From a virus: 43,879 bases of DNA. Positions 22,173 through 31,887 of the stretch are shown here, piece by piece. The notes beneath the pieces are model-generated. The model searched no databases, was not told the origin of the DNA, and saw nothing but the letters and a program-made list of their open reading frames with translations. The position numbers were made by a program, and so were the translations under genes. The DNA lies in IMG/VR virus record IMGVR_UViG_3300006754_000006, positions 1 to 43,879 of that record; one strand, written 5' to 3'. How positions within the stretch are numbered: the first letter of the stretch is position 1; each line of letters opens with the position of its first letter.

Positions 22173-22931
22173 CTACCGAGCGCCCATGGTGTCTTCAAGG
22201 AAATCGACTTCGACGAGGTGAACTCCTTTCTTTGCCCACTTCTCACGAATTTCTCGACCCTTGGCAGATCCCTGTCCGCGCGCGTCAAGCATCTCAGCTT
22301 TAGCGGTCGCTACATCGTCGGGATGCACGTTGTTCTGTCCCATCTCGTTCTGTAGCCCGCTAGGACTATTGTTGCTTGCTTGCTTCTTGCGCCGCTTTCC
22401 GAACCGCTCCGCAACTTCCTTCCACTCTTCGTTGTTGAGCTTCTCCCTGTACTGGGAAACAAGTTCCAAGTACTCGGGGTCATCGAACGCCACGCCGTAA
22501 TCAGTAAGGATTTGCGCTGTAATTGCCGTACGGTACTCGTTTCCGGTACCGGCTTCGGTTGCTTGCGTCGTTCCTGCACCGCTGCCAGGCGATTCAGGTG
22601 CGAGTTGATCGTTCAGTAGAGCCTCCATCTGCATCGAACGAAGACCTGCGTTCATGTCTCCACCGGCTGCTTCGGTTGCTTTCTGAAGTTGCTCAACAAG
22701 AGGCGTCAGCACCTTTAGCTCTTCCAGACCGCTGATTCTCCGGTCCTTCACGCTTTGGGCTGCCTTCACAGCAGTTTCCTGCATGTGGGGTTGCAACGCT
22801 TTCGCAAGTTCTACAACGGCTTCGGGGGTCAGTCCTGAAAGTAGCTGACCAGATGGTTGCTGTGAAGCGTTGGGGTTGGCATCCCCAGGCTCCCCTTTGC
22901 CACCTGCGCCTTCCTGAATTGGGTCCGTCAT
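22173..22931 (-). CDS. Scaffold-like protein
   Basis: 252 residues, rich in Glu, Gln, Ala and Gly, with long helices and little hydrophobic core; the C-terminus is basic (GKRRKKQ) and ends in a mixed helix (REIREKWAKKGVHLVEVDF). This composition and its place just before the capsid gene fit an assembly scaffold. The ATG at 22931 is preferred over 22952 because GGAG lies within the longer version's first codons. Confidence 0.65.
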   Translation of the reverse strand: MTDPIQEGAGGKGEPGDANPNASQQPSGQLLSGLTPEAVVELAKALQPHMQETAVKAAQSVKDRRISGLEELKVLTPLVEQLQKATEAAGGDMNAGLRSMQMEALLNDQLAPESPGSGAGTTQATEAGTGNEYRTAITAQILTDYGVAFDDPEYLELVSQYREKLNNEEWKEVAERFGKRRKKQASNNSPSGLQNEMGQNNVHPDDVATAKAEMLDARGQGSAKGREIREKWAKKGVHLVEVDFLEDTMGAR

Positions 22932-22967
22932 CCTTGTTTGTGCTCCTTTCATCTATTTGATGCAATC

Positions 22968-22976
22968 ATTGTACCA
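22968..22976 (-). promoter_or_regulatory. Extended -10 promoter for scaffold and capsid genes
   Basis: TGGTACAAT on the minus strand, identical to the element at 4695-4703. No clear -35. It gives the scaffold and capsid genes their own transcript, ending at the terminator at 20589-20612, and so raises capsid over the other structural genes. Confidence 0.5.
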
Positions 22977-22985
22977 TATGACGAT

Positions 22986-25900
22986 TTACTGCTCTGCCAG
23001 CTGCCGCAACGACTGCTGTGCCAGCTCCAGAACTTGTTGCCCGGTCAGCCCCATCTGCTCTCCGACTGTGTCCAGCCGGCGCATCAGAATCGGCGGAACG
23101 TCCTGTCCCCGCACCGAGTCAATTACCAGTGCCGACGCAGGGATCCCCATTGTTACTTGCCACTCACCCCACGTGAAGTTCGGCTGCTGCTCCTGTACTT
23201 CTCTCAGCGCAGCATCGGACTCGTACTTCGGTAGTCGCGTAGGATCTTCCTCGATGTACGGAGCGATGTTTGGGTTTCTGTACAAGAAGCTCTCTCGCCA
23301 TGACCAGTATTCAACCAGTTCTGGGTGAGCCTTCTTGAAGTCTCTTCGCGCCTTGCCTTCATCCATCTGGTAGTATTCCTTCTGCAGATCGTACAGATCG
23401 TCAGGGAATAGCTGGTCCTTCGCGTCGTAGAACACTTGAACTTGATAGGCTGTTTGGCTATTTACGAACGGGATTTTGGCGTCATCGGGCACGGTAAGAA
23501 TACCCGGAACGTCGCCGCCCATCTGGTTTAGCCACATGCCCAAGACTTCAGGGCTCACGTTATCTGAGTTTCTCGTGTCCCGGTTCAGCATCAGGTTCAC
23601 GAACTGGTCCCCCAGTGCGTCTCGTACCTGCTGCTGGTGCAGCTTCGGCAGATCGTAGTACCGGCTGTAAACCTGGTCAACCATGAATTTCTGCAGGCGA
23701 TCACCAGGGCTATCGTACAGTGCCAATCGAGCTCGACTTTCCGGGTGCTCGTCGAAGTAGTCCTGGAATGCCATGTCGTCGCCGCCGCGGTGCGCCTCGG
23801 CTGCTTGTCCGAACTCGTCCTGTAGCTGTCGCGCCCGTTCCTCTCCGGGCGGGTAGATAGCCAGCGGGATACCCATGATCGAGCCAAACGCACGAACGCC
23901 GTACTCTTTCCCGGCACGCCTCGTCGCCTCGTCAAACGTATCACCCTGTCTGTCCACCATAGCACGCATGGCCTCGTCCGCAGTGATCGTTCCCTCTGCC
24001 GCCATGTTCGACAGCATGCGATCCACGCGATAGTCGTCCCACTGATCGAACTCGGGAAGCCCCATGAAGCGGCGCATAGTTGCTTCGATGTTGAAACCTC
24101 CGCCTGGTAAACCGACGAAAGTGTCGATGCCGAACAGGGCGGACAGTCCCTTGATCGTTCGTGTAGCGGGCAGCAACGGGCCGGGCTGTACCTGTTCGCC
24201 GGCCAGCGCCTGCATCGCCCATGTAATCGGTAGGTGAGGCGAGAACATCATCTGCATGTAGTCAAGAACACCGTCTTTGTCTTGTGACACATTCTTGAAT
24301 GCCTTCTGCCAGTCCGGGCCACTTTGCGTTTGCACGGCACTGTTGAAGGCAGCTTCTGTGATCTCGCCCTCGTCACGCATGTTTTCTAGCATGCGCAATG
24401 TTCGGGCGTTCGCCTGTTCCTTGTCTGTCCGTGCGGCCTCAAGCGGCTCGAAGAACTCGTCGAGTGGCAACCCAATTCTTAGCGGATTAGCGTACAGCGG
24501 ACCCATCCAGTCCTCCCAAAATGGGAGCTTGCCAACAACACCCTGTAGCGGCGTTTCGCCATAGCCGGTCATTCTGTTGGGCCAGCCTGGGCGCGCCCTT
24601 GTCTGCTCGAACATCTTCTTGATTCGCAAGTACGTTGTCAGAGCAAACGGACGCTCGATGCTGTGTAGCACCCAGTTATAAACGCTGTGCGTAGCCCAGA
24701 ACTGGTACGGGAAGATCGCCCCGGCCATAGTGTCGAATCGTGTTCGTCTGCTGTAATTCAGCAGCGCAGCGTCTCGACGGAACTCGGCCACTTGCATACC
24801 AACTTGGCGCTCTTTTCCAAGAGAGTCGCTTGCGTGGTTCAGGTACTCCATCAGTTGTTGCTGCGCCTGGTCTGGAATCTCCAAATCGGTCAAGTTGACG
24901 CGCTTCTCGTTAGCCATCTTGATTGCGCTATTTTCTAGTTCGGAGAAGATGCCAGCGCCCTGATCCAGATACAGCTCGTTCATGCCCTGTGCGCGCCTGT
25001 CCGTAGGTGGACGGATGCTGTTGGCGTCGTAGAACGCGCGTGGCTCCGCACTGGCGGCGCTACCGGCGCGGCTAGTCCCTGCAGGCCATACCTGTTGTGA
25101 TGGGAACGGATCAACCACGTCCGGACCATAGACGTACTCGTGCATACCGTCCGGCCAGAACTGGGTGTCCTCCTGGAACCATCGCTCCAGCGCAGCCTCT
25201 ATCTGATCCTCTGATCTGCCAAGCAAGTCGAGCATGCGTGGCTCATCAGGAACTCTATTAGGCGGCATCAGTGGGCGACCAAGTTCATCGACGCCAAGAT
25301 TTCGTCGGCCATAAGTGTCAGTAATAAGTAGCTTCAGGCGATCTGCGATTGGATCGACCTTCTTCTCTGTTCCTGCGATGATTCGCGCTAGGGCATCCTG
25401 TGTTCCTGTCTTGTTGCTCGAATAACCCTCTGTTAGATACCAGTGTCCAGCGCGGCCCGGTCCTTGTCCAGATACCTCTCCGGTGATCGGGTCGTGGAAT
25501 CTTCGCCCTGGCCCGGCATTTACATCATTGAGCAAGTCCTGCGCTCTCGCCTTGATTGCTTCCGCTGCATAAGGAGGTAGGTCGTCAACCTGGAACGACG
25601 CCAGCTCTTCTGCGGTGTACCTCTCTGGTTTGATACCTCCCTGCGCAGGAGGTTGAATGCCGCCAGTAATATCTCCGGCACCCTCAGCAAGGGACTCTCC
25701 AAGAGCAGCCGCTTCGTCAACTTCATCTCCCAGGAACGCAGGAGGGACATCGTCGATGTTCTCAACGGCGTCCGTCACAGATGCACGCGCGTCCGCCACT
25801 TCTGGCAGCGGTGCCCGTGCGTCCTCTGGCAGGCGTAGCTCGAAGCGTGCTTGTGCCTCTGGATCGCCACGCATCAGCTTCTGGTACCACTGTTCCGCAT

Positions 25901-28900
25901 CGGCAACGACTTGCTGGTTGCGGATACGTCTTTGCAGGGCCGGTCCATCAAGGAACGCGGCTTTCTCGCCGTCCTCAACTCGTAGGCCGTTGGCGCGGTA
26001 CATATCTTCGCCGGTGTCAATCATTTGTGACTGTCGAAGTTCACGGATTTCCTGACGAGCGACCGTGTACAAAGCGCGCTCGTGATCGCCGTCAATCAAT
26101 CGGGCGACCTCGCCGTCAATCCGAGTCCACTCCTTCACTTCGGCTGCAGTTAGTTTCTGGTACTCCACGCGTCTCACGTCTGAAATGCGCGCCCACTCTG
26201 CGGCCTTCGCCTCGTCGTTGTCAAACTTGCGCTCAAAGAACAAATCAAGGCGCTTCGCGTCGTCTGTGTAATAATCCTCAAAGTTAGACGCTCGTCTCTG
26301 GAATGCGCGTGACAAGTCTTCGCTCACCGGCACATTGTTTCGGCGCAGCTGGTCCAGCATGCCGTCAATCTGGCCTTGCTGCACTGACCGAGAGCGAGAG
26401 AATGATGCCTTGTTGCGCTGCTTCCATCGCTTCAATGCGCGCGCTCGTTCCGCTCCATCCTCGATAGCGCGAATAGCAGGAATCTGATCCTGCACGTTGC
26501 GCAGGTGCCCGGAATACATACCCATCTCGTCGGCCATAACCTCGCCAAGAACGCGAGTGGCAGCGCCGGCTCCATCAGGGGCGTTGATCTCTTGCCAGAA
26601 CAGTGTCTCTCGCAAGAGGACTGACTGCTCGTCCATGTGGGCAGTGATTGTTGCCTCTAGCTCCGTGAATACCCGCCTAATTTCAGTAGCATCGCCTGAG
26701 TGAATTGCATCCACCATGGGCTTCTCAAGCGCCATCAACCAGTCACGAGGTAGCGAGTCTCGCAGTCGGTCTGCGTCAACGCCCAGTTTCTCTGCGGCGT
26801 CGCCAATCACTGATCCAAGATTGGCATTCAAGTTGCCAGACGTAAGCGTCCGCATAACCTCTTCTGGTGACCACGCACTAGCGATCGCCCCCTCAAGGGC
26901 ATTTGCCACATCATCTCCAACCATGCCTCGCAGCGCAGGATTGAATGTGTCAATGGTCTGGAAGCCCTTCCCGGCCAACCAGTTATTCTTCATGTGGTCC
27001 AAATATCCAGCAGTCATCGCGCGAGCAGAGGCCGATGCCTCTATCTTCGACGCTGCTTGACCCATGTCAAACTTAGACAGAACAGAACCTGACATAATCC
27101 GGTCGACTGTCTTCTTTATAGCACCGGGCCCGCCCATCTCTGCAAAACGGAATGCTTGAACGGCATCCTGATACGCTTTGCCGATCTTCGACTTAGCAAC
27201 GTCCGCACTGAGTTCGGCGGGACCCATACCGCTCCATAGGCGAGGAGGTAGAACGCCGACAGAATCCGCCCAAAACTTCTGGATGTCCGGTAGGCCCATT
27301 GTTCCAAGCCCACGAGCGAGTAGTGTGATCTCGTTATTCCACAGATTGCGCACAGCGTAGCCGGGGTTCAAGCGCAAGAACATAAGCGTTTCCAGCGCCT
27401 TGAGTTCGTCTGCCGCTTTAGCAAAGAAACCGACCGACTCAAGTCCGAACGCGCCGATTGCTGTCTTCGCCCCATGCTCGATAACTCGCTGTAGCAGTTC
27501 CGCCTTGAATGAGTTGACACTGTATGCCGCGTCTCCCTTTGAGAAGATGCTACCGAGCGTGTTCAAACCTTCTTCTGTGATATTTCCGAACTGAAGTCCG
27601 TCTCGCAAGCGCTCAAGGTCGGCAACCAGCATACCCTCGGGTGGCATCTTCGACAAATCCTGGATAGACGCAAAGATGTCTGCGCCTCCGCCTTCGGCCA
27701 GTCGCCCAACAAGATCGTCGAGTCCAATCCCTGTCAAATTTGAAACACGAGCCAACATAGCCGCATCGTCTGAGTGACGTGCCGTGGCCTCTGCCAAAGC
27801 ACCAACCCCGAGGTTCGCTCCCTTCAAGTACGTCAAGCTTGCCCGCCCCGAAAGGGTCAGGTTATTCAATTCGAACGCCGACGCTCCCTGCGTGGCTCTA
27901 TTGATAGTACCCACGATCTCGTCAATACTTGAGGATTTGCGGATCATGTCTTGAATATTAAGTGTCAGGTCGCCAATAACTTGTACTGCGCGGCTGTGCG
28001 GTGTAATGCGGAACAGGTTCCACGGCAGCAGTCTGGCGATTGGCTTCACGTCCTTGAATGCCTTGCCATAGATCGCTGCAGCTTGTGCCGTTAACGGAAT
28101 GCCGCCACCGAGATTTACTATCAGCTTCTCCCAAGGAGACAGCGCCAGCCCTTCTGCGGCGGCAAGCGCCTCTGCGGATCGCACCGCATCTGTTGCGTGG
28201 GCAGCGACAGTCTCGAAGTCCTCAATATCTCCGAGTTTATCGAATACTTTCAGGGCTTCCTGCGACTCCAGGCGCATAGCGGCAAGCGCAGCATCGTCGA
28301 TACGGCCGAGCTTGTGCAACGCATTGGCTCGCGAAGTTGCGATCCGCGATGGCAGCTTTAGCCTCGGAAGAATAAGTTGTAGCGGGTCAAGAAAGATGTG
28401 CCCGAACGTATCTTGCACGGCGGCTCGAATACCAAGAGCGCCCAGTCCCTCAAGCATTGATGCTTGGATTTCCTCGATAGGTTCGCCGTTTGCCAGTCTC
28501 TTTCGGGCCTCGGCAAGCCCCGCCGTCCCCGGCAGGCCAATTGTGTTGTCATCAAAAACAATCTGCCCAAGAGTTACCGAATGTACTCCTGGAATCTTCG
28601 CGAAGTCCCATGCAAGCGTACCGGCCTCCCACGCATAACCGGAGGTCTCCTTGAACTCATCAAGCGTTCCGTCTCGCCGTGCGGCGTTCCACTGCGCAAC
28701 AAGTCCAGTTGTGCGCTCTAGTCCCTCTGCAAGAACATCGAGCTTGGCAAGCAAGCGCCCCGGCCAGCTTTCACCCATCCAAGTCATAAAGTCCATCGCA
28801 TTGCTGCCTTGTAGCTTCGGGATCCCCGTGGTGTACAGCCACCGCTCTGTCGTCGTTAGCTGCTCCCAGTTTAAGGGATCTGCCACTGGATTCAGTCCCG

Positions 28901-29108
28901 GCTTATGTCCGCTTGCTCCAATTACGCCTGGGGCGGCACCGCGCCCTGCAGTTCCTACGCCGCCCTGTTTTGTGGCAACGCCGGCTGCTAGATCGGGTAC
29001 CTGTCCTTCGAGTTGCTCCTCAATAAGCTGAAATCCGCCCGGGAATTGCTTTGTATTTGGTGCACCTGGTGGGTCGGTTGGTATGATCGGGGCTTTAGGA
29101 AATGTCAT
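22986..29108 (-). CDS. Giant 2040-residue virion-associated protein
   Basis: One uninterrupted frame of 6.1 kb, 14% of the genome. Mostly helical and charged, with hydrophobic segments such as LMFLRLNPGYAVRNLWNNE (middle) and FPYQFWATHSVYNWVLHSIE near residue 1575. The N-P-G-Y-A-V-R-N-L pattern recalls large internal or 'polyvalent' phage proteins. I see no reliable lytic transglycosylase, polymerase or protease motif. A gene of this size in a short-tailed phage is usually an ejected internal protein, but its position between portal-linked genes and the scaffold is where a MuF-like head protein usually lies. ATG follows the previous stop with no gap. Confidence 0.6.
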   Translation of the reverse strand: MTFPKAPIIPTDPPGAPNTKQFPGGFQLIEEQLEGQVPDLAAGVATKQGGVGTAGRGAAPGVIGASGHKPGLNPVADPLNWEQLTTTERWLYTTGIPKLQGSNAMDFMTWMGESWPGRLLAKLDVLAEGLERTTGLVAQWNAARRDGTLDEFKETSGYAWEAGTLAWDFAKIPGVHSVTLGQIVFDDNTIGLPGTAGLAEARKRLANGEPIEEIQASMLEGLGALGIRAAVQDTFGHIFLDPLQLILPRLKLPSRIATSRANALHKLGRIDDAALAAMRLESQEALKVFDKLGDIEDFETVAAHATDAVRSAEALAAAEGLALSPWEKLIVNLGGGIPLTAQAAAIYGKAFKDVKPIARLLPWNLFRITPHSRAVQVIGDLTLNIQDMIRKSSSIDEIVGTINRATQGASAFELNNLTLSGRASLTYLKGANLGVGALAEATARHSDDAAMLARVSNLTGIGLDDLVGRLAEGGGADIFASIQDLSKMPPEGMLVADLERLRDGLQFGNITEEGLNTLGSIFSKGDAAYSVNSFKAELLQRVIEHGAKTAIGAFGLESVGFFAKAADELKALETLMFLRLNPGYAVRNLWNNEITLLARGLGTMGLPDIQKFWADSVGVLPPRLWSGMGPAELSADVAKSKIGKAYQDAVQAFRFAEMGGPGAIKKTVDRIMSGSVLSKFDMGQAASKIEASASARAMTAGYLDHMKNNWLAGKGFQTIDTFNPALRGMVGDDVANALEGAIASAWSPEEVMRTLTSGNLNANLGSVIGDAAEKLGVDADRLRDSLPRDWLMALEKPMVDAIHSGDATEIRRVFTELEATITAHMDEQSVLLRETLFWQEINAPDGAGAATRVLGEVMADEMGMYSGHLRNVQDQIPAIRAIEDGAERARALKRWKQRNKASFSRSRSVQQGQIDGMLDQLRRNNVPVSEDLSRAFQRRASNFEDYYTDDAKRLDLFFERKFDNDEAKAAEWARISDVRRVEYQKLTAAEVKEWTRIDGEVARLIDGDHERALYTVARQEIRELRQSQMIDTGEDMYRANGLRVEDGEKAAFLDGPALQRRIRNQQVVADAEQWYQKLMRGDPEAQARFELRLPEDARAPLPEVADARASVTDAVENIDDVPPAFLGDEVDEAAALGESLAEGAGDITGGIQPPAQGGIKPERYTAEELASFQVDDLPPYAAEAIKARAQDLLNDVNAGPGRRFHDPITGEVSGQGPGRAGHWYLTEGYSSNKTGTQDALARIIAGTEKKVDPIADRLKLLITDTYGRRNLGVDELGRPLMPPNRVPDEPRMLDLLGRSEDQIEAALERWFQEDTQFWPDGMHEYVYGPDVVDPFPSQQVWPAGTSRAGSAASAEPRAFYDANSIRPPTDRRAQGMNELYLDQGAGIFSELENSAIKMANEKRVNLTDLEIPDQAQQQLMEYLNHASDSLGKERQVGMQVAEFRRDAALLNYSRRTRFDTMAGAIFPYQFWATHSVYNWVLHSIERPFALTTYLRIKKMFEQTRARPGWPNRMTGYGETPLQGVVGKLPFWEDWMGPLYANPLRIGLPLDEFFEPLEAARTDKEQANARTLRMLENMRDEGEITEAAFNSAVQTQSGPDWQKAFKNVSQDKDGVLDYMQMMFSPHLPITWAMQALAGEQVQPGPLLPATRTIKGLSALFGIDTFVGLPGGGFNIEATMRRFMGLPEFDQWDDYRVDRMLSNMAAEGTITADEAMRAMVDRQGDTFDEATRRAGKEYGVRAFGSIMGIPLAIYPPGEERARQLQDEFGQAAEAHRGGDDMAFQDYFDEHPESRARLALYDSPGDRLQKFMVDQVYSRYYDLPKLHQQQVRDALGDQFVNLMLNRDTRNSDNVSPEVLGMWLNQMGGDVPGILTVPDDAKIPFVNSQTAYQVQVFYDAKDQLFPDDLYDLQKEYYQMDEGKARRDFKKAHPELVEYWSWRESFLYRNPNIAPYIEEDPTRLPKYESDAALREVQEQQPNFTWGEWQVTMGIPASALVIDSVRGQDVPPILMRRLDTVGEQMGLTGQQVLELAQQSLRQLAEQ

Positions 29109-29849
29109 CTAAAACCGCCATGCCGTTACCCGATTGGTTGACTGATCGCCAGTACCAAAGGACGTTCCGAAACTTTGCGCTGATGCCTTGCGCCGACGAC
29201 TACCGCCGCCGCTGCTGTCGTCTGTTGGTTTCGTAAACGGGACTCTGTGCAAGTTTCCAGTGACAGGGTCGATCCGGTACCAGCCCCGCTCGACGAGTGC
29301 CTGGGCATCAACATCTGCCCACAAGGGGTGACTTAGTGTGGATGCAAGAATTACGCCCGGTCGGATGCCGTGTGCAAGAATGTCCCGTTGCCAGGCTGCG
29401 TTCTTGTAGGCATCGTCAAATCCTCGAGCAACAGGAGGCTTTGTGATCGTCTTTGGGTGCGGAGCCGAACGAGCCTGTGTCGCGGTGGGCGCAGAGTACC
29501 TCGACACTAGAACGTCTTGTGGTGGCGAAGGGGTAGTCCCAGAAAGAAACGCTTGATCTAGCGACGATACGGGTTCTGGAGCACGAAAGAAACCACCTGA
29601 CAGCACAGGGCTTCCAAACAATGGGTTTGCCAATGCGTCAGCGACAGACACCCGCGGTTGTGATACGGGCGTAGCGAACGGAGTCTTTGTTATACTAGGC
29701 GATTTGGTCGCCAGCTTCAGACTGTCGAACGTCAGCGCCGTTCTGGACTGGAACAGCCTGTCCGCCAAGGTCTGCCACTGGTCGTCCGGGGGCGGCGGCG
29801 GTGGCGGGCCCGGTACTCTCGGCGCTGCTGTGAACTGCTTTACTGCCAT
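29109..29849 (-). CDS. Pro-rich protein between portal and giant gene
   Basis: 246 residues. A run of prolines near residue 15 leads into WQTLADRLFQSRTALTFDSLK, then a Ser/Pro/Thr-rich disordered middle and a C-terminal part with FDDAYKNAAWQRDILAHG and WYRIDPVTGNLHRVPF. No family recognised. The first 155 bases overlap the previous frame, and this frame looks more like real coding sequence there. Confidence 0.6.
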   Translation of the reverse strand: MAVKQFTAAPRVPGPPPPPPPDDQWQTLADRLFQSRTALTFDSLKLATKSPSITKTPFATPVSQPRVSVADALANPLFGSPVLSGGFFRAPEPVSSLDQAFLSGTTPSPPQDVLVSRYSAPTATQARSAPHPKTITKPPVARGFDDAYKNAAWQRDILAHGIRPGVILASTLSHPLWADVDAQALVERGWYRIDPVTGNLHRVPFTKPTDDSSGGGSRRRKASAQSFGTSFGTGDQSTNRVTAWRF

Positions 29850-29979
29850 CTTCCGTCTCCTGCTCTAGCCGATCACCGTAGAAATCTGCCAGAAACTCCT
29901 GCTCGATACGATCTATTTCTTCCGTTGCCTCAAGCTCCAAGAGGTCGAGCTTGCGTTGTGAAAACCCGCCAATCGTCAT
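29695..29979 (-). CDS. Small helical protein, 3' end overlaps next gene
   Basis: Ninety-four residues as an open frame. The first 45 (KLDLLELEATEEIDRIEQEF, LADFYGDRLEQE) form a convincing acidic helix; the rest (Ala/Pro/Gly-rich) lies in the overlap and looks like unread sequence. Either the C-terminus is real and disordered, or a +1 frameshift near 29850 joins it to the Pro-rich protein. The ATG overlaps the portal stop (TAATG). Confidence 0.5.
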   Translation of the reverse strand: MTIGGFSQRKLDLLELEATEEIDRIEQEFLADFYGDRLEQETEDGSKAVHSSAESTGPATAAAPGRPVADLGGQAVPVQNGADVRQSEAGDQIA

Positions 29980-31886
29980 TATAGTGACCCTCCTACTTGA
30001 GCCCCGCCACGCGTTTGTCCTGTGACAGCTTCACGCGTCGTGCCGGCTGGATCATTTGTCGCTGGCGGTAGATTGCCCTGATTCGGGTCGAACAGTGGCG
30101 GTCCTTCTGCGCCTGGACCTGGTCCGCCCGGACCTGGTCCGCCCGGACCAGCAGCGGCACTGCCTTCTGCCGCGGCTTGTTCGTTCTGCTCCTGAATCAT
30201 CTGCATAGCCAATTGCTGTGCAAGTTGTTGCAGTTGCTCACTTTCGACAGCCATCATCTTCTGCTTACGAGCCTCGACCATTGTGAGTTGGAACTGTTCC
30301 TTCGTCCACTCTTCCATGTAGCCCTCGGCGTCTGTCACGCCAAGTTCTTCAAGGATGGCTCGGATTGGGAAGCCCGGGATACCGGATGCAAGCTGGATTG
30401 CCGTGGCGACCTTTTGTTGCCGGTCGGTAGGAACGTCCGCAACCAGCGTGATTGCCAAGTTCAGAGCGGACGGATCAATAGCTTCTGAGTCGATCGAGAA
30501 TAGCTCGATATCTTTGTCGCGGGAACTGAACCCATGAATCTTGATCCCAGATCTGTGCGCCCACATAAGCATAGCTGAGTAAGCGGACTCGTAGAACCGC
30601 TCCCCCACCTGTTTATAAGGCAGAAGTTGTCCCACGGCTGTCCGGACGCGAAGATTGAACCCGGCAAAGCTCTCACCTGGCGCAGTCTCGCCGCTGATTA
30701 GAACGCGAGCGACCGTAGCTTTCTCGATGTCAGCCACGAAGCGATCGACAGACTCTCGAAGCGCAGGGTCAAGCAGGTCCTTTGCCAGTTTCTCTGCAGC
30801 GTGCCCGGCGGGAACGTGGATCTCCGGAACCGCAGACTCCCCGTACTCAACAGTAACTGAGTCCGGGTTCGGGCCAGTGATCTTTAGGCCAGGCTGCGAT
30901 CCTTTTGTTAGCGACTCGGAGAACATTACGCTGCCGGCGATGTTTGCGTTCAGCCACAGCTCTGACTTCCACACAGGCCACAAGAGCGGCTGTCGAGAGA
31001 ACTGGTTATCGGACGCAAGTTCCGTTCCGCCAGTTGCTACAGCCCACGGAATGAACCCGTATGCGTTCTCAGCCGGGCCTGGACGGCCCTTCTTTTTCAA
31101 CTGCACCTTGAAAGCAACGTTACCTTCGGATGCATTCTCCCCCTCCGACAGCCATACTGCTCGATAATCGTAGTCAATCCAATCGCGCATCACGAACTTG
31201 TCGTCTGCCTTCACCTTGTCCTTGGCTAGAGCCATCTGCAACTTGTGGAGCCCGCTGCCCCAGAAGTTCACAGCTTCCGCCGCCGTTACGACGCTCACAG
31301 ACAGCACGGACTCAAGCATGTAATCCGACCATCGCATGTGGACGCCCATCGGGTTCTTGAGCGAAACAGAGAACTGCCCGTAGGACAGCGCCCGCTTCTG
31401 TCGCGTTGTGTTTCCACCGAATGCTTCAATGGACTTGATTTGGGACGGAAGGTGAATGACGTTCGCTACAATCTCATCATAAATCAAGGCGCTGCGGATC
31501 ACATCGGCCCGGAACGTGGAACGACGCCGTGCAGCTCCGTCCATTTGCCACTTCAGTGCCTGCTCCCACTTATTCGCCTCTGTCTTGGCCTCGTCGCTGG
31601 TTGGCGACGCACCGGTCGGAAGCATCTTGAGCACTGTCGACGGATGGATACTCAAATCCTCGTCCAGTTTCGACAGCGTCCGCTTGGCGCCGCTAAAGGC
31701 ATCGTACGGCGCAGTCTGCCGGATCGCACGAACGTATGGCAGGGCGTCCAGTTCCTCTGGAAGGTTGAACTCCAGGTTTACGATGCGCTCGACGCCCATC
31801 TGCATAACCCGAAGCGGAGCGTCTCGATCGTTCAGATCCTTGGCTTGCTCAACGTACCAGCCAATCTGTGTTCTCGGATTCGGCAT
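29979..31886 (-). CDS. Portal protein (by synteny)
   Basis: 635 residues following the terminase with one intervening base. The layout fits portals: an N-terminal helical and mixed part, a central beta/alpha body, a long late helix rich in Gln/Met/Glu (about 560-600: RKQKMMAVESEQLQQLAQQL) and a Gly/Pro-rich flexible end. No short signature can be cited; position and size make the call. It would form the DNA channel at the head vertex. A 15-bp tandem repeat in DNA encodes part of the Gly/Pro end. Confidence 0.7.
   Translation of the reverse strand: MPNPRTQIGWYVEQAKDLNDRDAPLRVMQMGVERIVNLEFNLPEELDALPYVRAIRQTAPYDAFSGAKRTLSKLDEDLSIHPSTVLKMLPTGASPTSDEAKTEANKWEQALKWQMDGAARRRSTFRADVIRSALIYDEIVANVIHLPSQIKSIEAFGGNTTRQKRALSYGQFSVSLKNPMGVHMRWSDYMLESVLSVSVVTAAEAVNFWGSGLHKLQMALAKDKVKADDKFVMRDWIDYDYRAVWLSEGENASEGNVAFKVQLKKKGRPGPAENAYGFIPWAVATGGTELASDNQFSRQPLLWPVWKSELWLNANIAGSVMFSESLTKGSQPGLKITGPNPDSVTVEYGESAVPEIHVPAGHAAEKLAKDLLDPALRESVDRFVADIEKATVARVLISGETAPGESFAGFNLRVRTAVGQLLPYKQVGERFYESAYSAMLMWAHRSGIKIHGFSSRDKDIELFSIDSEAIDPSALNLAITLVADVPTDRQQKVATAIQLASGIPGFPIRAILEELGVTDAEGYMEEWTKEQFQLTMVEARKQKMMAVESEQLQQLAQQLAMQMIQEQNEQAAAEGSAAAGPGGPGPGGPGPGAEGPPLFDPNQGNLPPATNDPAGTTREAVTGQTRGGAQVGGSL
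30117..30149. repeat. Short tandem repeat in the portal gene
   Basis: About two copies of a 15-bp unit (cctggtccgcccgga) encode the Gly-Pro-Gly-Gly-Pro tail of the portal. Copy number may vary between isolates without shifting the frame. Confidence 0.7.
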
Positions 31887-31887
31887 A

